Shown here: positions 16,963 to 26,521 of the stretch, in pieces
Position numbering within the stretch: the stretch's first letter is position 1
Layout of the letters: the number at the start of each line of letters is the position of its first letter
Source: Halegenticoccus soli
Lineage (GTDB): Archaea; Halobacteriota; Halobacteria; Halobacteriales; Haloferacaceae
Length of the DNA: 64,000 bases
Direction: 5' to 3'
NCBI RefSeq assembly: GCF_002844195.1
Contig: NZ_PEND01000004.1
Coordinates: 62,001-126,000, forward strand
Notes under the pieces: model-generated
Told to the model about the DNA's origin: nothing
The model's database searches: none
The model's input: only the letters and a program-made list of their open reading frames with translations
Program-made: the position numbers and the translations under genes

Positions 16963-18288
16963 TCACGCCGGGAATTTCCGCGTCCGCTCGCGCCGCACCG
17001 ACTCCGGTTCGACGACCGCTCCGTCGACCTCGACGGACTCGCCGGCCGCGAGTCGCCCGAACGCCGGTCCCTCGGGAACGCCTAGCTCGCGCGCCGCGGC
17101 CGGGTCGAACGCCGTCTCCCGCGCGATCACGACCCCGTCCTCCCGATCGACGGCGTCGTATTTCCGCTCCAGGACGGCCGCGAGGTCGTCGACCAGCGCG
17201 TCCCGGTCGGCCGGCTCGGCGACGGCCGCGCGGCCGACGGCGCGCGTCCCGCCCTGTTCTGTCTCGAAGGCGACCGCGTTCGCCTCGACGGCCCCGCGCG
17301 CCGCGTCGGCGTCAACGCCCTGCGCCTCGGCGAGCAACTCGTCGGGAAGGGGGACGACCGCGAACGCCCCGTCGTCGGGAACGCGGTCGCCGAACCGCAG
17401 CCCCTCGTCGACCGTCGCGAGGTCGGCCTCCAGCCGGTCGACGAGATCGAGCGGTCGCTCGCCGACCTCGCGGACCCACGTCTCGCTCGCGACGCGGTAG
17501 CCGAGATCCTCGATCGTCGCTTCGAGCTCCGGGTAGTCGCCGTCGATCACGGCGTGCGCCGCGTCGCTCGCCTCGAACGCCCGGCGGATCACGTCGCGGC
17601 GCTCGCTCGGGTCCCCCATCGCCTCCAGCTGCCAGTCGGAGCCGACGTGACCCACGGCCCACGGCGTCTCGCGGAGGATCCGGTGGAAACGAGGGGCGTA
17701 GTGGCCGCCGCCGAAGCCGACGAGCTGCCGCTCGCGGTCCGGGCTCGTCCCGCGGAGATCCAGCACGGCCCGGGCGACCGCCCGTGCGCCCTCGGGGTCT
17801 TCCCACTCGGGCTCGGCGCTCCCGAGTTCGACGAACATCGACGGCACCTCGACCTCGCTCGGGCCGTGGTGGGTGCACTCGACGCCGACTTCGTATCTCC
17901 CGGGCGCGTAGTCCTCGAACGCGTCTACCAGGGCGGCGAGCGCGTTCGGGCACGCTCGGGCGAAGCGCCCGGGCTCGCCGCCGTACTCCGCGGGGCCGAA
18001 GTTCCCGGTGAAGTGCGCCGTCAGAAGCGGCCCCGTGTCGCCGGAGTGGCGGGAGACGAAGAGCAGGAGGTCGGGATCGGCCTCGAACGCGGGGACGGGA
18101 TCGGCCGCGTAGATGTGGAGCTCGTCGAAGGTGCGCAGTTCGAAGCCCGCTGTCCGGTAGTACGTCCCGCCGCCGTCGGCGTCCGGCCGGGCGTCGTCCC
18201 CGTGTTCCTCCCAGTCGGCGAGGTCGAGCAGGTGCTCGCCGATGTGCTCCGATGCGCGGTCGGCGCGGCTGACGACTATCGCGATCAC
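16963..18288 (-). CDS. dtdA: D-aminoacyl-tRNA deacylase (DtdA)
   Basis: A 441-residue archaeal DtdA, which removes D-amino acids from mischarged tRNAs. The N-terminal catalytic domain (about 1-280) carries FVSRHSGDTGPLLTAHFTGN, VGVECTHHGPSEVEVPSMFVE and GFGGGHYAPRFHRIL, the conserved His/Cys/Gly blocks of the zinc-dependent enzyme. A C-terminal region of about 160 residues, acidic and less conserved, is typical of haloarchaeal members. It reads on the same strand as ftsZ and the exchanger gene. Confidence 0.92.
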   Translation of the reverse strand: MIAIVVSRADRASEHIGEHLLDLADWEEHGDDARPDADGGGTYYRTAGFELRTFDELHIYAADPVPAFEADPDLLLFVSRHSGDTGPLLTAHFTGNFGPAEYGGEPGRFARACPNALAALVDAFEDYAPGRYEVGVECTHHGPSEVEVPSMFVELGSAEPEWEDPEGARAVARAVLDLRGTSPDRERQLVGFGGGHYAPRFHRILRETPWAVGHVGSDWQLEAMGDPSERRDVIRRAFEASDAAHAVIDGDYPELEATIEDLGYRVASETWVREVGERPLDLVDRLEADLATVDEGLRFGDRVPDDGAFAVVPLPDELLAEAQGVDADAARGAVEANAVAFETEQGGTRAVGRAAVAEPADRDALVDDLAAVLERKYDAVDREDGVVIARETAFDPAAARELGVPEGPAFGRLAAGESVEVDGAVVEPESVRRERTRKFPA

Positions 18289-18387
18289 GCCCGACGGTAG
18301 GCGAGCGGGCGCAAAAACCGGTCGGTGTCTCCCGGCGCGTCGGCGCGATAGCGATAGCGCCTCGCCGCCGCACGCTGTGCCCGGTGC

Positions 18388-19725
18388 TCAGTCGGCGCGC
18401 TCCGGCTGCGTCGTCCCGGTGCCCATGGCGTCCTGCGCGGTCGTGGCGGTGAGGCCCACCAGCTTCCGGAAGTCCTCGCGCCGCTGGATGAACATCACGA
18501 GGCCGAGGACGATGTAGACGACGGTGTAGCCGATCAGGACGTCGTACGCGGTGAACGGGAGGACGACGAGCTCGCGGACGATGAGGAACTCGATGAACAC
18601 CTGCGAGACGAACAGCACGAGCAGCGCGACGGCCTCGCGGATGCTGATGGAGAAGTTCACGAGCACCGCGATGGCGAAGAAGCTCTGGGCGGCGGTGATC
18701 CAGATCTCCGCCGACTGCTTCGAGTCGAACTGCAGCGTCCCGATCTGGCCCAGCGCGATGCTGTAGACGACTGCCAGCGTCCCGATGAGCAGCGTCCACT
18801 GGTTGAGCTTCGAGGAGATCAAGGCGTTGAACCCCGCGGTCGAGCGCGCCTTGTTCACCAGGTACGCGACGACGATGAGTTCGGGGCTCTCGCTCGCCAG
18901 CGGCGCGATCCACTGGATCATGAAGAAGGGGGGGACGCCGATGGACTCCCCGAGCACTTCGAGCCCGTGGGCGAACGGGTGGACCGCGGTGTAGATCATC
19001 GTACCGGAGTAGGCGAACAGGAACAGCACGACGGCGACGCGGGCGGGACGGGGGTAGCCGTGGAAGTACGCCGGCACGCCGACCTGCTCTTCGATCTCCT
19101 CGACGTCGCCCTGGATGATGATCGAGATGTAGAGGACGTAGAGGCCGACGAGCACGAGCGTGTCGAACATGCCGATGCCGCCGCTGAGCGGCACGAAGAA
19201 GGCGTAGGCCGTGGCGGCGAGCAGGAAGGCGATCTCCAGGGCGATGTCCCGGTCGAGGCGGACCGCGTCCGCGAGAAAGCCCGAGCGCCGCTGGACCGCG
19301 GGGTCGTGCGTCTGCTTCGCCCGGTAGATCGTGAACAGCGCGATCCCGGACCAGCCCAGGCCGATGAGAATCCGGTTCGCGCCGGTCATGTTGGCGACCG
19401 CGAGGTTCGCGGCTTCCGTGCCGCGCGGAGTTCCGAAGTTCGCCCCCGCGGTCCACGCGTACAGCGCGTCGACGGCGTACTCCGGTGCCACGGCGAGCAC
19501 GGCGAGCACGGCGATGGCGAACGCCCGGGGCACGTCCTTCTCCGCCGTCTCCGCGCCCCACGCGAGCAGGAAGGACGAGCCGAGCACGGCGAACCCGCTG
19601 ACGGCGACGACCGTCAACGTCGAGAGCGATTCGGCGGAGCCGGTCGCCCAGAAGAGCAGCCACGGAAACGTCATGAGGCTCGCGCCGCCGACGGCGGCGA
19701 GCGGATGACGAAGTAACGAGGGCAT
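18388..19725 (-). CDS. Sodium/calcium exchanger family membrane protein
   Basis: A 445-residue integral membrane protein with about 10-11 helices and two inverted Na_Ca_ex repeats. The first repeat has [16 protein letters not shown] and [12 protein letters not shown]; the second has [20 protein letters not shown] and the following [14 protein letters not shown], corresponding to the alpha-repeat ion-binding segments with conserved Glu and Asn/Ser. It should exchange Na+ for Ca2+ or another cation across the membrane. A hydrophilic loop near residues 225-240 separates the halves. The start [14 protein letters not shown] gives an immediate first helix; AT-rich CATAATTATC flanks it. Confidence 0.9.
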   Translation of the reverse strand: MPSLLRHPLAAVGGASLMTFPWLLFWATGSAESLSTLTVVAVSGFAVLGSSFLLAWGAETAEKDVPRAFAIAVLAVLAVAPEYAVDALYAWTAGANFGTPRGTEAANLAVANMTGANRILIGLGWSGIALFTIYRAKQTHDPAVQRRSGFLADAVRLDRDIALEIAFLLAATAYAFFVPLSGGIGMFDTLVLVGLYVLYISIIIQGDVEEIEEQVGVPAYFHGYPRPARVAVVLFLFAYSGTMIYTAVHPFAHGLEVLGESIGVPPFFMIQWIAPLASESPELIVVAYLVNKARSTAGFNALISSKLNQWTLLIGTLAVVYSIALGQIGTLQFDSKQSAEIWITAAQSFFAIAVLVNFSISIREAVALLVLFVSQVFIEFLIVRELVVLPFTAYDVLIGYTVVYIVLGLVMFIQRREDFRKLVGLTATTAQDAMGTGTTQPERAD

Positions 19726-19941
19726 AATTATCTGGTGTGGGAGAGGAAAGGTAGCTTTTCTGTTTCTGTACGCCCGGGGAACTCGCCACTCGGAGGATCG
19801 TTCATGGCGTGCACACCGCCGTCGGACGTACTCGCTCGATCCGTTTCCGTCCGTCGGCCCATCGGGGCGAGTGTCTTCCCCCGCAGGTGGCGATTCCGCC
19901 GCGAGCGACGCCTTTTATTGACCTCCGACCGGTGTCCGAGT

Positions 19942-20850
19942 ATGCACGTCTTCGGCCTCATCGGCAACCCCGTCGGCCACTCGCTCTCGCCGCCGATGCA
20001 CGAGGCCGCCTACGAGGCGCTCGGGATGGACGCCCGGTACGTCACGTTCGAGCCGGATCCCGGCGACCTCGACGCGGCCCTCCGGGGCGCGGCGGCGCTC
20101 GGCATCGAGGGACTGAACGTCACGATCCCCTTCAAGCGCGACGCGCTCGACCTCGTCGAACCCGACGACCTCGCCGCCCGGATCGGGGCGGTGAACACGA
20201 TCGACTTCTCCGGCGGTTCGGCGGGCGACCGCGGCGGCGACGCCCGGAGCGGACTGCCGGGCGCTTCCGAGACCGACGCCCGCGGCGGTTCGCCGCGGGG
20301 TTACAACACTGACGCCCGCGGTGACCGACCGCGGGGCTACAACACCGACGCCGCCGGGGTGCGGCGGGCCTTCGAGCGCCACGACGTTCCCCTCGACGAC
20401 GCCGAGGCAGTCGTCGTCGGCGCGGGCGGCGCGGGGCGGGCGACCGCCTTCGCGCTGGCCGACGCCGGCGCGTCCGTCCACGTGGCGAACCGGACCGAGG
20501 AGACCGCCCGGGAACTGGCGTCGGCGGTGCCGGGCGCGACCGGCGGCGGCCTCGACTCGCTCGCGTCGACCGTCCCGGCGGCCGAGGTGCTCGTGAACGC
20601 GACGAGCGTCGGTATGGAAGAGGAACGAACCCCCGTCCCGGCCGATCTCCTGCACGCGGACCTCTCGGTGCTCGACGCGGTGTACGCGCCGCTCGACACG
20701 CGGCTCCTCCGCGACGCGAGGCGCGCGGGCGCGTCGACGATCGACGGCGCGTGGATGTTGTTGTATCAGGGCGTCGAAGCGTTCGAACGCTGGACGGGTG
20801 TCGACGCGCCGGTCGAGGAGATGAACGCGGCGTTGCGGTCCGAGCTGTGA
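19942..20850 (+). CDS. aroE: Shikimate dehydrogenase (AroE) with internal tandem repeat insertion
   Basis: A 302-residue NADP-dependent shikimate dehydrogenase of the aromatic amino acid pathway. The substrate domain has [13 protein letters not shown] and the catalytic Lys65 in NVTIPFKRD; the cofactor domain has [15 protein letters not shown] and ANRTEE. The conserved NTD occurs twice, at about 122-124 and 134-136, because residues about 91-136 contain tandem 12-residue units. The protein is about 30-35 residues longer than usual. The second NTD, followed by AAG, is in the native position. A TTTTATTG box 26 bases upstream fits a leaderless start. Confidence 0.93.
   Translation: MHVFGLIGNPVGHSLSPPMHEAAYEALGMDARYVTFEPDPGDLDAALRGAAALGIEGLNVTIPFKRDALDLVEPDDLAARIGAVNTIDFSGGSAGDRGGDARSGLPGASETDARGGSPRGYNTDARGDRPRGYNTDAAGVRRAFERHDVPLDDAEAVVVGAGGAGRATAFALADAGASVHVANRTEETARELASAVPGATGGGLDSLASTVPAAEVLVNATSVGMEEERTPVPADLLHADLSVLDAVYAPLDTRLLRDARRAGASTIDGAWMLLYQGVEAFERWTGVDAPVEEMNAALRSEL
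20239..20346 (+). repeat. Three 36-base tandem units inside aroE
   Basis: Three consecutive 36-base units, each beginning GACGCC: 20239-20274, 20275-20310 and 20311-20346. They encode [24 protein letters not shown] and [12 protein letters not shown]. Units two and three are clearly similar; the first has drifted but keeps frame and length. The duplication copies the conserved GYNTD substrate-binding motif. Confidence 0.85.
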
Positions 20851-20894
20851 CGTGGCGGCGGTTTTTAAATATCGGGCACACATAGTGTCGATCA

Positions 20895-21623
20895 ATGGCA
20901 CTACTGGACAAGCTGAAATCGTTGCTCGGTCTAGACGGCTCGTCCGGCGACCGGGAGCGCCGCGAACCCGGCGTGACGGTCGAGCGCGACAGGCGAGCCC
21001 AGCCGAAGACGGACGCCGAGGCGGCCGTCAAAGGCACCGAGGAGCCCGAAGAGCCGGCCGCCGAGGAGACGGACGCCGCGGCGTCGACCGACTCGATGGT
21101 CGACGAGGACCGCGAGCCCGCGGAGGCGGCCGAGCCGGGGGAGGCGACCGAGGGTTCCACCGTCGAACCGGGGGAGCCGGAGGTCGACGCGGACGAGCAA
21201 GCGACCCCCGCCCGGGTGGAGGAGGCCGAATCCGACACCGGGGAGGTACCGGAGGTGGAGGACGCGGCCGCCGGGGAGACGGACGCCGCGGCGTCGACGG
21301 ACGCGATCGTCGACGAGGAAGCGGAGGGAGCCGAGGCGGCCGAACCGGCCGAAGCGACGGGTCCCGAAACCGAGGACGTCGACGCCTCGATCGAGGAGGC
21401 CGAGCCCGAGCGGGCGGCGGACGAGGTCGAACCGGAGGACGAACCGGACGCGTCCGTGGACGAGATCCGGGGCATCGGCCCGGCGTACGCGGAGCGCCTC
21501 GCGGACGCGGGAGTCGAATCGGTGGACGACCTCGCGGACGCGGACGCGGAGGAGGTCGCGGATCAGATCGGCGTGTCGGAAAAGCGGGTCCGGCGCTGGA
21601 TCGACCGCGCGAGGGACCGATAG
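20895..21623 (+). CDS. Acidic protein with C-terminal helix-hairpin-helix domain
   Basis: A 242-residue protein. Residues 1-20 form a short amphipathic helix (MALLDKLKSLLGLDG), residues 20-185 are a highly acidic, Ala/Glu-rich low-complexity region with internal duplication, and the last 55 residues are a helix-hairpin-helix unit (IRGIGPAYAERLADAGVESV, then VADQIGVSEKRVRRWID). Such HhH domains bind DNA non-specifically or act as protein docking modules. GTTTTTAAATAT about 29 bases before the ATG is a good TATA element. The role is unknown; a DNA-associated function is inferred from the HhH only. Confidence 0.82.
   Translation: MALLDKLKSLLGLDGSSGDRERREPGVTVERDRRAQPKTDAEAAVKGTEEPEEPAAEETDAAASTDSMVDEDREPAEAAEPGEATEGSTVEPGEPEVDADEQATPARVEEAESDTGEVPEVEDAAAGETDAAASTDAIVDEEAEGAEAAEPAEATGPETEDVDASIEEAEPERAADEVEPEDEPDASVDEIRGIGPAYAERLADAGVESVDDLADADAEEVADQIGVSEKRVRRWIDRARDR
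21061..21330 (+). repeat. Diverged 210-base direct duplication in the HhH protein gene
   Basis: The block starting at 21061 recurs at 21271, exactly 210 bases later. A 24-base core around GAGACGGACGCCGCGGCGTC is identical, followed by a similar VDE and AEAAEP-EAT segment. It encodes two copies of an ETDAAASTD-VDE motif in the acidic linker. Confidence 0.7.
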
Positions 21624-21707
21624 GCGGAGTCGGCGGTCGCGTCCGTCTTTCCGCCGCTCCGGACGCGTCGCGAAACCGTTACCTCCGTCGACGATCACCG
21701 GGTACGC

Positions 21708-23243
21708 ATGGTTGAACCGACCGTCGCCACCGACCCCGCGGATTTTCGCGCCACCGCGGCCGCCGCGCCGCGAGGAGCGCGGGTTCCGGTCGAGGTGCGC
21801 GCGACGGTCGCGGACCCGTTCGACGCGTACCGGCGGGCGCGCGACGGCCCGAGCGGCGTCTTCCTCGAAACCACCGGCGGACAGCGCGGCTGGGGGTACT
21901 TCGCGGTCGACCCGGTCGAGCGGTTGCGGGTCTCCGCCGCCGCCGTCCGCGTCGATCCCGGCTCCGATTCCGATCCCGCCTCGGACCGCGCGCTCGCGGA
22001 CCGTTCGCCCACCCTCTCGGCGCTCGACGGACTTCTCGCCGGAGAGGCGCTCGTCCGCGGCGGCTGCGACGTGCCGTACCCGTGCGGCGCGTTCGGCTGG
22101 CTCTCCTACGACGTCGCCCGGGAGCTCGAATCGCTCCCCGGCGACGCGCGCGACGATCGGGGCCTTCCGCGGCTCCAGCTCGGCGTGTACGACCGCGTCG
22201 CCGCCTGGCGCGAGCCGCGGGAGGGGGAGACGACGCTCCGGATCACCGCCTGTCCGCGGGTCGACCCGGACGACCCCGGCGCGGCGTACGAGGCCGGCCT
22301 CGACCGCGCGCGGGAACTCGTCCGGGCGATCGAGACCGGCGACCCCTCGGTCGGACCGCCGCCGGTCGAGGCACCCGCCGCCAGGTTCGAGAGCGCCTGC
22401 GGGCGCGACCGGTTCGCCGAACGCGTCCGTCGGGTGAAAGCGCACGTCCGCGCCGGCGAGACGTTCCAGGCGAACGTCTCCCAGCGGCTGGTCGCGCCCG
22501 CCGCGGTCCACCCGGTCGAGGCGTACGCCGCGCTGCGGCGGGTGAACCCGGCCCCGTACTCCGGCCTCCTCGAACTGCCCGGCGTCGACCTCGTGAGCGC
22601 GAGCCCGGAGCTTTTGCTCCGCCGCGAGGGCGACCGACTCGTCACCGAGCCGATCGCCGGGACGCGACCCCGCGGGACGACGCCGGGGGAGGACACGGAC
22701 CTGGAGGCGGATCTCCTGAGCGACGAGAAGGAGCGAGCCGAGCACGCGATGCTCGTCGACCTCGAACGGAACGACCTCGGGAAGGTCTGCGAGTACGGCA
22801 CCGTCGAGGTGAGCGAGTACCGGCGGGTCGACCGCTACGCCGAGGTGATGCACCTCGTCTCGGTCGTCGAGGGCCGCCTCCGCGAGGGCGCGCGGCTGGT
22901 GGACGCGATCGCGGCGACGTTCCCCGGCGGCACCATCACCGGCGCGCCGAAGCCGCGGACCATGGAGATCATCGACGAGCTCGAATCGACCCGCCGGGGG
23001 CCGTACACCGGGAGCGTCGGCGTCTTCGGCTTCGACGGCCGGGCGACGCTGAACATCGTCATCCGGACGCTCGTCCGCTTCGGCGACGAGTACCACCTCC
23101 GCGTCGGCGCGGGGATCGTCCACGACTCCGTCCCGGACCGCGAGTACGAGGAGACGCTGGCGAAGGGCAGAGCGCTCGTGAACGCCGTCGACGAGGCGCT
23201 CGGCGAGCGGGCGGAACTGACCGTCGAGGGGTCGGAGACGTGA
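21708..23243 (+). CDS. pabB: Aminodeoxychorismate/anthranilate synthase component I
   Basis: A 511-residue chorismate-utilising enzyme. The C-terminal catalytic half has the family motifs [56 protein letters not shown] and GVFGFDG. The N-terminal half is the less conserved regulatory domain. It makes aminodeoxychorismate (or anthranilate) from chorismate and amide nitrogen. The class IV aminotransferase-like lyase two genes downstream points to 4-aminobenzoate synthesis, hence PabB rather than TrpE; the PIAGTRPRG motif alone does not separate them. The stop overlaps the next gene by four bases (GTGA). Confidence 0.88.
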   Translation: MVEPTVATDPADFRATAAAAPRGARVPVEVRATVADPFDAYRRARDGPSGVFLETTGGQRGWGYFAVDPVERLRVSAAAVRVDPGSDSDPASDRALADRSPTLSALDGLLAGEALVRGGCDVPYPCGAFGWLSYDVARELESLPGDARDDRGLPRLQLGVYDRVAAWREPREGETTLRITACPRVDPDDPGAAYEAGLDRARELVRAIETGDPSVGPPPVEAPAARFESACGRDRFAERVRRVKAHVRAGETFQANVSQRLVAPAAVHPVEAYAALRRVNPAPYSGLLELPGVDLVSASPELLLRREGDRLVTEPIAGTRPRGTTPGEDTDLEADLLSDEKERAEHAMLVDLERNDLGKVCEYGTVEVSEYRRVDRYAEVMHLVSVVEGRLREGARLVDAIAATFPGGTITGAPKPRTMEIIDELESTRRGPYTGSVGVFGFDGRATLNIVIRTLVRFGDEYHLRVGAGIVHDSVPDREYEETLAKGRALVNAVDEALGERAELTVEGSET

Positions 23244-23908
23244 TCCTCGTCGTCGACAACTACGACTCGTTCGCGTACAACCTCGTCCAGTACGTCGGCG
23301 AGTGCGCCCGGGAGATCGGCGGGACGAGGCGGCACGTCGCCGCAGAGATCGGCGGGACGAGGCGGTCCGACACCGCCGAGGTCGTCGTCCGCCGCAACGA
23401 CGCGATCGACGCCGACGGGATCCGCGACCTCGACCCGGACGGGATCGTCGTCTCGCCCGGTCCCGGAACGCCGGCGGACGCCGGCGTCTCGATCCCGGTC
23501 TTCGCCGACCTCGACTATCCGACGCTCGGCGTCTGCCTCGGCCACCAGGCGCTCTGTGCGGCCCACGGCGCGCCGATCGGGCGCGCCCCCGAAGTCGTCC
23601 ACGGGAAGCCCTCGCGGATCACCCACGACGGGCGCGGAATCTTCGCCGGCCTCCCCGAACGGCTGTCGGTCGGGCGGTACCACTCGCTGGCCGTCGAGCG
23701 CGCGGACCTGCCCGACGACCTCGTCGAGACGGCGTGGACCGACGACGAACGCCGCGTCGTCATGGGCGTCCGCCACCGGACGAAGCCGCACGCCGGCGTG
23801 CAGTTCCACCCGGAAAGCATACTGACCGAGGGCGGCAAACGGATGGTGCGAAACTTCGTCGCCGGTTGCTACGACCGCGATTCCGACTCCGCCCCCGACC
23901 GAACCTGA
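23240..23908 (+). CDS. pabA: Aminodeoxychorismate synthase glutamine amidotransferase subunit
   Basis: A 222-residue class I glutamine amidotransferase that supplies ammonia to PabB. It starts with GTG overlapping the pabB stop and begins [16 protein letters not shown]. The oxyanion SPGPGTP, nucleophile Cys in [10 protein letters not shown], and the His-x-Glu pair in [10 protein letters not shown] are all present. Between residues about 25 and 46 it has a duplicated 11-residue unit (EIGGTRR followed by HVAA or SDTA) not found in typical homologs. It is co-transcribed with pabB and, 36 bases later, pabC. Confidence 0.9.
   Translation: MILVVDNYDSFAYNLVQYVGECAREIGGTRRHVAAEIGGTRRSDTAEVVVRRNDAIDADGIRDLDPDGIVVSPGPGTPADAGVSIPVFADLDYPTLGVCLGHQALCAAHGAPIGRAPEVVHGKPSRITHDGRGIFAGLPERLSVGRYHSLAVERADLPDDLVETAWTDDERRVVMGVRHRTKPHAGVQFHPESILTEGGKRMVRNFVAGCYDRDSDSAPDRT
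23312..23377 (+). repeat. 33-base tandem duplication inside pabA
   Basis: Units 23312-23344 and 23345-23377 share an identical 21-base core (GAGATCGGCGGGACGAGGCG plus one G) and encode [11 protein letters not shown] and [11 protein letters not shown]. The second copy leads directly into the conserved EVVVRRND strand. Confidence 0.8.
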
Positions 23909-23944
23909 TCTCCGTCACCAACGCGATCGCCACGTTTCCCGACC

Positions 23945-24871
23945 ATGCCAGACTCCGACGCGCACCTGTACCACGTCGACGGCGAACTCGTCCCGGCCGA
24001 GGAGGCGACCGTGAACGTCCGCGACCGCGGGTTCCTGTACGGCGACGCCGCCTTCGAGACGATCCGCGCCTACGGCGGGACGCCGTTCGAGTGGCGGGCG
24101 CACGCGGACCGCCTCCGCGAGACCTGCGAGGCGCTCGCGCTCGACCACGGGCTCTCCGACGCCGACCTCCGCGAGCGCGTCGCCGAGACGCTCGACGCGA
24201 ACGACCTCGAAGACGCCTACGTCCGCCTCTCGATCACCCGCGGCGTCCAGCCGGGGAAGCTCACGCCCGCGCCCGAGGTCGACCCGACGGTCGTCGTGAT
24301 CGTCGACGATCTCCCCCGCGGCGGGCGCGCGGGGGCGCCGGTCTGGGACGGTCCGGCGTCGCTCCGGACGGCGAAGACGCGGCGCGTCCCCGACCAGTCG
24401 ATGCCCGCGCGCGCGAAGACGCACAACTACCTGAACGGCATTCTGGCCAGGATCGAACTCCGGGACGCCGACGCGGACGAGGCGCTGCTCCTGGACGCCG
24501 ACGGCCGGGTCACGGAGGGGGCGACGAGCAACGTCTTCTTCGTCGCCGACGACGCGCTCCGGACGCCGAGCCTCGACGGCCCCGTCCTCCCCGGCGTCAC
24601 TCGGTCGGTGGTGCTCGACCTGGCGCGCGCCGAGGGGATCCCGGTCGAGGAGGGGTCGTACGCGCCGGCCGACCTGCGACGGGCGGACGAGGTGTTCCTC
24701 ACGAACACGACGTGGGAGATCCGTCCGGTCGCGGCCGTCGACGGGGTCGAAGTCGGCCGAACCGGCGGCGACGGTGACCTCGCGGACGCCCCCGACGACG
24801 CGCCGGCCGGCGGGCCGGTGACGCGGCTGCTCGCGCGGCTGTTCGACGAACGGGTCGAGGCGCTCTACTGA
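23945..24871 (+). CDS. pabC: Class IV aminotransferase / 4-amino-4-deoxychorismate lyase
   Basis: A 308-residue fold-type IV PLP protein. NVRDRGFLYGDAAFETIRAY near the N-terminus, the PLP lysine in ARAKTHNYLNGILARIE, and the phosphate-binding VTEGATSNVFFV with LPGVTRSVVLDLA are all present. Family members are branched-chain aminotransferases, D-amino acid aminotransferases or aminodeoxychorismate lyases; the pabB-pabA context argues for the lyase releasing 4-aminobenzoate and pyruvate. The last 40 residues are a variable acidic segment. Its 3' end overlaps the convergent DICT gene by seven bases. Confidence 0.88.
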   Translation: MPDSDAHLYHVDGELVPAEEATVNVRDRGFLYGDAAFETIRAYGGTPFEWRAHADRLRETCEALALDHGLSDADLRERVAETLDANDLEDAYVRLSITRGVQPGKLTPAPEVDPTVVVIVDDLPRGGRAGAPVWDGPASLRTAKTRRVPDQSMPARAKTHNYLNGILARIELRDADADEALLLDADGRVTEGATSNVFFVADDALRTPSLDGPVLPGVTRSVVLDLARAEGIPVEEGSYAPADLRRADEVFLTNTTWEIRPVAAVDGVEVGRTGGDGDLADAPDDAPAGGPVTRLLARLFDERVEALY

Positions 24872-25641
24872 CTCGGGTCGGGCCCGCCCTCCGAGCGGCG
24901 GCGGTCCGGCGCGTACGTCGCCGCGAGGTACCCGTCGACGCTCTCGACGAGGTACGGCTTCAGCGTCCAGAACCCGTAGTACCCGTCCTCGCGCTCCTCG
25001 GCGACGAGCGCCGCCATCCGCGTCCGCCGTCCGCCGCCGTCGTAGACGACGAACCACGTCCGCGCGATCTCGTCGCTGTCCGCGCCGTGGATCGAAACCC
25101 CCGGCACGTCCGGGTAGGCGTCGGGGAGACCGTAGGCGTGGACCTCCACGCCGCGCTCGGCGGCGCGCTCGTACACCCCGCGCGTTTCGGGGTCGTCGTC
25201 CAGTCGGGACAGGCGCTGAAACCCGGCTCGAAGGACGCCGTCGCCGGTCCGGACGGCCAGCTCTTCGATGTCGCGGGCGATCCGCAGCAGGAGCGGCCTG
25301 TCCTCGCCGGCGACCGTGAACAGCGTGTCGTCGAGCTTCGAGAGCACCGCGGGAAAGCCGGCGTCGGTGGGGTAGTCGCGCTTTGCGACGGGGAGCCGGT
25401 CGCCCAGCCGGACGTGCTCGCGGAGTTCGTCGACCGTCGAGGTGGCGATGACGCCGTCGTCGTCGTACAGGACGACGAAGTTCCGGGGCTTGTCCGGATC
25501 CGTGTGTCCGTACTCGACTTCGACGTTGTGAAACGAGAAGAACCGATCCAGGCGCCGTCGGACCCGCTCCGACCCGTCGTAGTTGAACACCGTCAACCGC
25601 TTTTGCCGGGATGCGACACCGGCGATCGTCTCTCCGAGCAC
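24865..25641 (-). CDS. DICT sensory domain protein
   Basis: A 258-residue soluble protein resembling the haloarchaeal DICT-domain proteins, a sensory domain often linked to histidine kinases or GGDEF proteins but here alone. It begins at a GTG (LGETIAGVASRQKRLTVFNY) because similarity starts there and longer forms would run into the divergent Rieske gene. The body has repeated alpha/beta segments such as RNFVVLYDDDGVIATSTVDE and TWFVVYDGGG. It may sense light or small molecules; this is family inference. ACTTTTCA about 35 bases upstream may be the TATA element. Confidence 0.7.
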   Translation of the reverse strand: MLGETIAGVASRQKRLTVFNYDGSERVRRRLDRFFSFHNVEVEYGHTDPDKPRNFVVLYDDDGVIATSTVDELREHVRLGDRLPVAKRDYPTDAGFPAVLSKLDDTLFTVAGEDRPLLLRIARDIEELAVRTGDGVLRAGFQRLSRLDDDPETRGVYERAAERGVEVHAYGLPDAYPDVPGVSIHGADSDEIARTWFVVYDGGGRRTRMAALVAEEREDGYYGFWTLKPYLVESVDGYLAATYAPDRRRSEGGPDPSQ

Positions 25642-25780
25642 GGACCTTCCTGCGGTCCTTCTCGCGACCCCTTGAAAAGTGTACCGTCGGGGCGGATTCG
25701 GCCCCGAACCGCGAAATCGACCGCGAGCGGCCGTCCGCGAATGCCAAACGTTGATGCGCGCGCGGACGCGAAGCCCCGGT

Positions 25781-26200
25781 ATGGACGACAGCCGCCGCAT
25801 CGTCGCGGTCGAGGAGGTCCCGTCCGACGGGACCCTCCTGTTCACGGTCCGCTCGGGCTTCGACAAGGAGGAGGCGATCCTGACGCGGCTCGACGACGGG
25901 AGCGTCGTCGCGTTCAAGAACTACTGCCAGCACTGGACCGACGTCCGCCTCGACAAGGGCTCCGGCGCTCTGGTCCGGAACGACGAGATCGTCTGTCAGA
26001 AACACGGCGCGACGTTCGAACGGGACACCGGCTACTGCAACTTCGGCCCCTGCGAGGGGGCCGTGCTGGACGCCCTGGAAGTCGCCGTCGAGGGCGACGC
26101 CGTCTACCTCGCCGACGAGGAGTACGAGTTCGAACACCTCGGCCCTTCCGGCGAACACGACCTCTCTACGGGGAGCCGGATCGACTTCACCGGTTCGTAG
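25781..26200 (+). CDS. Rieske [2Fe-2S] ferredoxin-like protein
   Basis: A 139-residue soluble Rieske protein. The cluster ligands are CQH in KNYCQHWTDV and CQKH in IVCQKHGATF, the first slightly unlike the common CTH-G. There is no signal peptide or membrane anchor, so it is a cytoplasmic Rieske ferredoxin delivering electrons to an oxygenase or reductase that is not encoded nearby. Start ATG 25781 is supported by alignment to stand-alone haloarchaeal Rieske proteins. It is divergent from the DICT gene. Confidence 0.87.
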   Translation: MDDSRRIVAVEEVPSDGTLLFTVRSGFDKEEAILTRLDDGSVVAFKNYCQHWTDVRLDKGSGALVRNDEIVCQKHGATFERDTGYCNFGPCEGAVLDALEVAVEGDAVYLADEEYEFEHLGPSGEHDLSTGSRIDFTGS

Positions 26201-26442
26201 CGGTCCGATGCCCCCTGTTCCGGCGGGAAGGCGATTACCGGATTCCGGACCGGCGTCGAGCCGAACCGCTACGATCGGCTCTTCGGTTCGTGTCCGTTCG
26301 CTTCGCTCACTCCGTTGAGGAAGGGGCCTCCGCCTCGCAATTTAGGCGAAGACGGCGCTCCCTACGGGAACCACGGCGGTTCCCGCAACGCGCGTTCGCC
26401 AGATTCCGCGGACCCCGGCGGGCTGTCGGACGCTTCGAGTCT
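26201..26442. mobile_element. Degenerate insertion-element debris downstream of the Rieske gene
   Basis: Non-coding DNA between the Rieske gene and the peroxiredoxin stop. The part 26280-26342, read on the minus strand, starts AATTGCGAGGCGGAGGCCCC and continues TTCCTCAACGGAGTGAGCG. It resembles the stem region seen again at 27210-27281 and typical of haloarchaeal IS200/IS605-type right ends. No intact open reading frame remains. Confidence 0.4.
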
Positions 26443-26521
26443 GACAACGTCGCGGAGGCAGGAAGCCCCCCCTTCGAGGAACGAGCCGCGTCAGCGGCGA
26501 GTGAGTAGGTGAGGGTAGTTC
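26443..26521 (+). pseudogene. TnpB C-terminal relic plus reRNA-like (omega RNA) right end
   Basis: One frame encodes DNVAEAGSPPFEERAASAAS-E followed by TAG at 26506-26508, matching the usual C-terminal tail of haloarchaeal IS1341-type TnpB (of the kind SPxLKE...ASAxSE). The overlapping DNA has the features of the RNA that overlaps tnpB ends: GGCAGGAAGCCCC, a GCCGC-GTCA-GCGGC hairpin, GTGAGTAGGTGAGGG and a terminal GTAGTTCAC. The rest of tnpB is absent, so this is a fossil or a solo reRNA. Identification rests on remembered family tails. Confidence 0.5.

Noticed and set aside
26315-26512. 65-codon plus-strand frame in the insertion-element debris
   Set aside because: It lies in another frame than the TnpB-like tail and has low-complexity composition; it is probably not translated.
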